From the NCBI GenBank assembly GCA_002385815.1, contig DGEE01000027.1, positions 6,529 through 14,655 on the forward strand: a stretch of DNA of 8,127 nt, written 5' to 3'. Of this stretch, positions 5,735-8,127 are shown one piece after another. The translations under genes were made by a program, and so were the position numbers. A model generated the notes under the pieces. The model was not told where the DNA came from. It saw only the letters and a list, made by a program, of their open reading frames with translations, and did no database searches. Position 1 is the stretch's first letter. Each line of letters begins with the position of its first letter. This stretch comes from Hungateiclostridiaceae bacterium UBA3934 (lineage in GTDB: Bacteria > Bacillota > Clostridia > Acetivibrionales > DTU013).

Positions 5735-6946
5735 TTAGAAATAGTCGTTGATATACAGCTTCTTGTGCCTGAAAACATCTGCCAGGACATTTCTTTTATC
5801 GTTTATCGTTATCCTTCCTGCGAACTCGAGTTCGTCCGGGGTGAGGAAGCCGGTGATAAGCTGCGACAATGACTGGACATTGCAGACCAGATCAGGCTCG
5901 GCATCGGCTTTTTCTACACTGCGGCTGCCATCCTCCCACGTGACCCTGTAATTGCCGGTGTTCAACGGGAAAAAGTCATCCTCGACTCTGATGACGATCT
6001 CACCTTTTCCTTCGGGCAGTGACATGAGTTCAAAAGCTTTCTGCACATTGACGATGCGGTTCATCCCATACATATGGATCTCTTGTCCGATATCATAGGG
6101 CTCTGCGAAAAATGGAAGCAGCTTTACGAATGGCGGAGCTTTCCAGATCAGATTTTTCACCTGGGAGCCAAATTTGCCCATAAATGCAAATATGCCCTCC
6201 AGGGCTTCTGTATCGAGCCACACAAGCTCACGGACGACAAAGTTGACTTTTATGTCCCCTGATTTTTCTGTATGATACTGGATATAGCCTCTTGCTTCAT
6301 TATGACTGTTGTACCAGATATAAAGGTAAACATTGTCCCTGTACGGGTCGTTGTCGAATCGCCTGTTCCACAGATCTTCCGTGCGGATCACCGCCAGGTT
6401 TTTGTCTTTGATAAATTCGCCGTACATTTTCTTTATGAGCTCCCTTTCAACATCGTTTGTCACCATATTCAGCCGGCCTGTCTGGGCGAACTGCCTCATG
6501 GAATTGATCGGCAGGGTATAATTCGTGGTCGTCATATTGAGCTCATATCCAAATTTTCTGTAATAGGAATGGGAAAAAGGATAGAGATATGAAGAAACAT
6601 AGCCGCCCTCATACATCTCGTTCATTACATATTCGAATATTTTTCTTATATACTTCTTTTCCCGCTCCTCCGGAAGTGACGCGACGCCGCCTACACCGCC
6701 CATTCGTATTATGTTGCCGTCGAAGTTCACTTTGTAGGGTATCAGATCGAAGCATGAACACATCTTGCCGTTGTCATCAAATGCTGCGCGGCCCGTCTTG
6801 TAGCCTTCATTGACAAGCTGCTGTGCACCGTCAGGTGTTCCGGCCTCTTTCTCCTCTTTACTGAAGTCCCTTTTGAACATAAAAGCCATTGTCTGGATCT
6901 TGTCAAATGTTGTTTTTTCCTCTGGTTTTATTGGCCTTACTTCCAT
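5735..6946 (-). CDS. Eis-like GNAT family N-acetyltransferase (tandem GNAT plus SCP2-like domain)
   Basis: The 403-residue protein fits the Eis family (COG4552 type): an N-terminal GNAT fold (about 1-145), a second GNAT-like fold (about 150-290) and a C-terminal sterol-carrier-like domain (about 295-403). Evidence is the strand GGVGGVASLPEER (83-95), the SYYRKFGYEL segment (128-136) with Tyr134 at the position of the general-acid Tyr of Mycobacterium Eis, and a C-terminal Phe403. Mycobacterium Eis (402 residues) also ends in Phe, whose carboxylate acts in catalysis. Family members acetylate amines, including aminoglycosides and peptides; the substrate here is unknown. The acetyl-CoA pyrophosphate loop reads REKKYI instead of the usual RxxGxA/G, so acetyl-CoA binding may be altered. 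The ATG at 6946 is chosen because AAAGGAGG sits 7 bases upstream. An open frame continues to 7162, but that extension crosses the promoter region and looks non-coding. It is monocistronic and convergent with the EF-G-like gene. Confidence 0.85.
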   Translation of the reverse strand: MEVRPIKPEEKTTFDKIQTMAFMFKRDFSKEEKEAGTPDGAQQLVNEGYKTGRAAFDDNGKMCSCFDLIPYKVNFDGNIIRMGGVGGVASLPEEREKKYIRKIFEYVMNEMYEGGYVSSYLYPFSHSYYRKFGYELNMTTTNYTLPINSMRQFAQTGRLNMVTNDVERELIKKMYGEFIKDKNLAVIRTEDLWNRRFDNDPYRDNVYLYIWYNSHNEARGYIQYHTEKSGDIKVNFVVRELVWLDTEALEGIFAFMGKFGSQVKNLIWKAPPFVKLLPFFAEPYDIGQEIHMYGMNRIVNVQKAFELMSLPEGKGEIVIRVEDDFFPLNTGNYRVTWEDGSRSVEKADAEPDLVCNVQSLSQLITGFLTPDELEFAGRITINDKRNVLADVFRHKKLYINDYF

Positions 6947-6953
6947 GTGATAG

Positions 6954-6961
6954 CCTCCTTT
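6954..6961 (-). promoter_or_regulatory. ribosome binding site fixing the start of the Eis-like gene
   Basis: The minus strand reads AAAGGAGG, 7 bases before ATG 6946. This near-perfect site rules in the MEVRPIKPEEK start over the longer in-frame ATG at 7162. Confidence 0.9.
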
Positions 6962-6986
6962 ATTCCGCCTGATCCGGCTCTCTTTT

Positions 6987-7015
6987 ATTATATCTGAATT
7001 GAGCTGAACTCGAAA
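6987..7015 (-). promoter_or_regulatory. candidate promoter of the Eis-like gene
   Basis: A perfect TATAAT on the minus strand (6992-6987) lies about 40 bases before the start codon. At a 17-base spacing the -35 would be TTTCGA, a poor match, so the promoter may be weak or activator-dependent. Confidence 0.4.
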
Positions 7016-7121
7016 CAGGCAAATTTGCAGGTCTGCTGCCGGAGTTGATGCTGCAACTGTAAAGGATCCCATGTTTTTAATCAGTAAAAGCACTGAAATT
7101 GCCGGCGTTTTGGGATGAATG

Positions 7122-7150
7122 TTTTCAAATTTGCCATAAATTTGTATAAT
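7122..7150 (+). promoter_or_regulatory. candidate promoter of the DUF4349 lipoprotein gene
   Basis: TTTTCA (7122-7127), a 17-base spacer and a perfect TATAAT (7145-7150) lie about 87 bases before the start codon. A second, weaker pair (TTGCTC 7169-7174, TATATT 7191-7196) is closer to the gene. The 290-base intergenic stretch 6947-7236 holds these promoters and the divergent one, and I see no gene in it. Confidence 0.5.
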
Positions 7151-7214
7151 AATAGATGTCATGGAACTTTGCTCATATTTTAACGTCTTTTATATTAAAG
7201 CCAGATATCTATTT

Positions 7215-7230
7215 CAGGAGGACAGGAGGA
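7215..7230 (+). promoter_or_regulatory. duplicated Shine-Dalgarno sequence before the lipoprotein gene
   Basis: CAGGAGGA occurs twice in direct tandem (7215-7222 and 7223-7230). The second copy places AGGAGG 7 bases before ATG 7237, ideal spacing. The first is 15 bases away, too far for normal initiation. Confidence 0.8.
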
Positions 7231-7236
7231 ATAAAG

Positions 7237-8127
7237 ATGAAAAAGAGATTGATAGGTTTGCTCCTGATTGCAGTAATGCTGATTTCCATTGCTGCGGGAT
7301 GTGCGTCCGGATCCAAATCGGAACACTCGCGTGACACTGCTCCGGCCAGCCGGAGTTCCACGGCAGGAGGGAGTGCCGCCAAAGGCGGTGCATATGGTGA
7401 AAATGCGGCAGAGGCGCCCGCAGCTGATGACGGCGGATATGATCCGGCGGATTCGCTGGCCGGGATAGGAAGCCTGACGGGAGACATATCGAATCCCATT
7501 TTGGACGAGAGAAAGGTCATCCGCAGTGCCAGCCTCGACATCGAGGTCGAAAGTTTCGATAAAGCCTTCAGCAATATAGAGACAATAATAACGGGTATAG
7601 GCTTTATACAGGAGACAAATATTAACACAGACCGTGTGTATGTGGATGACGAGGTGAATCTCGTCAAAAGCGGCACCATTGTGCTCAGAGTCGACAGAAC
7701 GAAGTTTGATGCGGTTTTGAACAAGCTCAGAGGCGTCGGGGAGGTTTACAATTATACGACTCATGGAGAAGATGTGACAGATCAGTATTATGATGTGGAA
7801 TCCAGGCTGAGATTGCTGAAGCTCGAGCAGGAGAAGATCGAGGCTTATGTGGCAAAGCTGGATGATCTTGATCAGATATTCAAAGCAGAAAGCAAGCTCA
7901 CAGAGATCCGCTACCAGATAGAGAGCCTGACCGGAAAACTCAATAAGCTGAGCAGCCTGGTCGAACTGTCCACCATCACGCTCTATTTGTATGAGAAGCG
8001 GCCGGGTCATGATCCCAAGCCTTTGACATATGGCGAAAAGCTGCTGGAGAGTCTGAAAAACAGCCTGCTCGAGGTGGTGGATTTCCTGGGAGACCTGCTG
8101 CTGTTCATAGTTGCTGCTCTTCCTGCG
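7237..8127 (+). CDS. DUF4349 family lipoprotein, N-terminal 297 codons, cut by the right edge
   Basis: The frame is open from ATG 7237 to the window end. Residues 1-21 form a lipoprotein signal peptide (MKKR, then a hydrophobic run) and the lipobox AAGC gives lipidated Cys22. Residues 23-90 are a low-complexity Ala/Gly/Ser/Asp linker. Residues 91-255 match the DUF4349 pattern: RSASLDIEVESFDKAF, SGTIVLRVDRTKFDAVLNKL, GEVYNYTTHGEDVTDQYYDVESRL. A heptad-rich helix (about 185-240), probably coiled coil, follows, then VELSTITLYLYEK. From about residue 278 a hydrophobic segment (VVDFLGDLLLFIVAALPA) begins, probably the family's C-terminal membrane helix. The protein is thus likely anchored to the outer face of the membrane at both ends. 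No function is established that I know of. The start is fixed by a strong ribosome binding site. Two long antisense frames across this gene are shadows. Confidence 0.88.
   Translation, partial: MKKRLIGLLLIAVMLISIAAGCASGSKSEHSRDTAPASRSSTAGGSAAKGGAYGENAAEAPAADDGGYDPADSLAGIGSLTGDISNPILDERKVIRSASLDIEVESFDKAFSNIETIITGIGFIQETNINTDRVYVDDEVNLVKSGTIVLRVDRTKFDAVLNKLRGVGEVYNYTTHGEDVTDQYYDVESRLRLLKLEQEKIEAYVAKLDDLDQIFKAESKLTEIRYQIESLTGKLNKLSSLVELSTITLYLYEKRPGHDPKPLTYGEKLLESLKNSLLEVVDFLGDLLLFIVAALPA

Noticed and set aside
6947..7162. N-terminal extension of the Eis-like frame to an ATG at 7162
   Set aside because: The extension MTSIIIQIYGK... has no good ribosome binding site, no family similarity, and runs through both divergent promoters. 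The internal ATG at 6946 has a near-perfect AAAGGAGG.
7195..8010. Long antisense frames (271 and 171 codons) opposite the DUF4349 gene
   Set aside because: The plus strand encodes a clear lipoprotein with family motifs. The antisense frames have no recognisable domain or suitable ribosome binding site and follow from codon bias of the real gene.

Overview
The window looks like chromosomal DNA of a low-to-mid GC Gram-positive anaerobe of the Bacillota, probably class Clostridia. This is inferred from the strong AGGAGG-type ribosome binding sites, TTGACA/TATAAT promoters, a clostridial-type second EF-G, and a DUF4349 lipoprotein. No mobile element, CRISPR array, tRNA or rRNA was seen. Coding density is high and every gene reads without frameshifts.

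Left part (1-3017, all on the minus strand): an aromatic amino acid operon read aroF -> tyrA -> aroA. It encodes a type I-beta DAHP synthase with its N-terminal regulatory domain, a prephenate dehydrogenase with a C-terminal ACT domain, and the first 288 codons of EPSP synthase, which runs off the left edge. aroF and tyrA overlap by 14 bases, and only 31 bases separate tyrA from aroA. The operon covers the first step of the shikimate pathway, the penultimate step before chorismate, and the tyrosine branch. The EPSP synthase is the most unusual protein here: several residues that bind shikimate-3-phosphate or PEP in characterised enzymes are replaced.

Divergent control region (3018-3459): a minus-strand promoter (TTGACA-17-TAAATT) would give the aro operon a leader of about 180 bases. 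That leader holds two mutually exclusive short hairpins, a 13-base tandem repeat and a 16-codon basic mini-ORF ending one base before the aroF start. Facing the other way, two sigma-A-like promoters in tandem precede the EF-G-like gene. A palindrome overlaps the second promoter's -35 and a 12-base element is repeated on both sides of it.

Middle (3460-5547, plus strand): a full-length, stand-alone EF-G paralogue (FusA2/EF-G2 type) with altered GTPase motifs. A perfect 30-base palindrome at 5637-5666 lies between the convergent genes and fits a bidirectional intrinsic terminator.

Right part: an Eis-like protein (two GNAT folds plus an SCP2-like domain, minus strand, 5735-6946), and divergently a DUF4349 membrane-anchored lipoprotein (plus strand, 7237 to the right edge, incomplete). 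I see no convincing functional link between these two genes and the aro operon. No obviously new multi-gene system is apparent. The best leads are the altered AroA active site, the structured aro leader, and the non-canonical motifs of the EF-G and Eis-like proteins.
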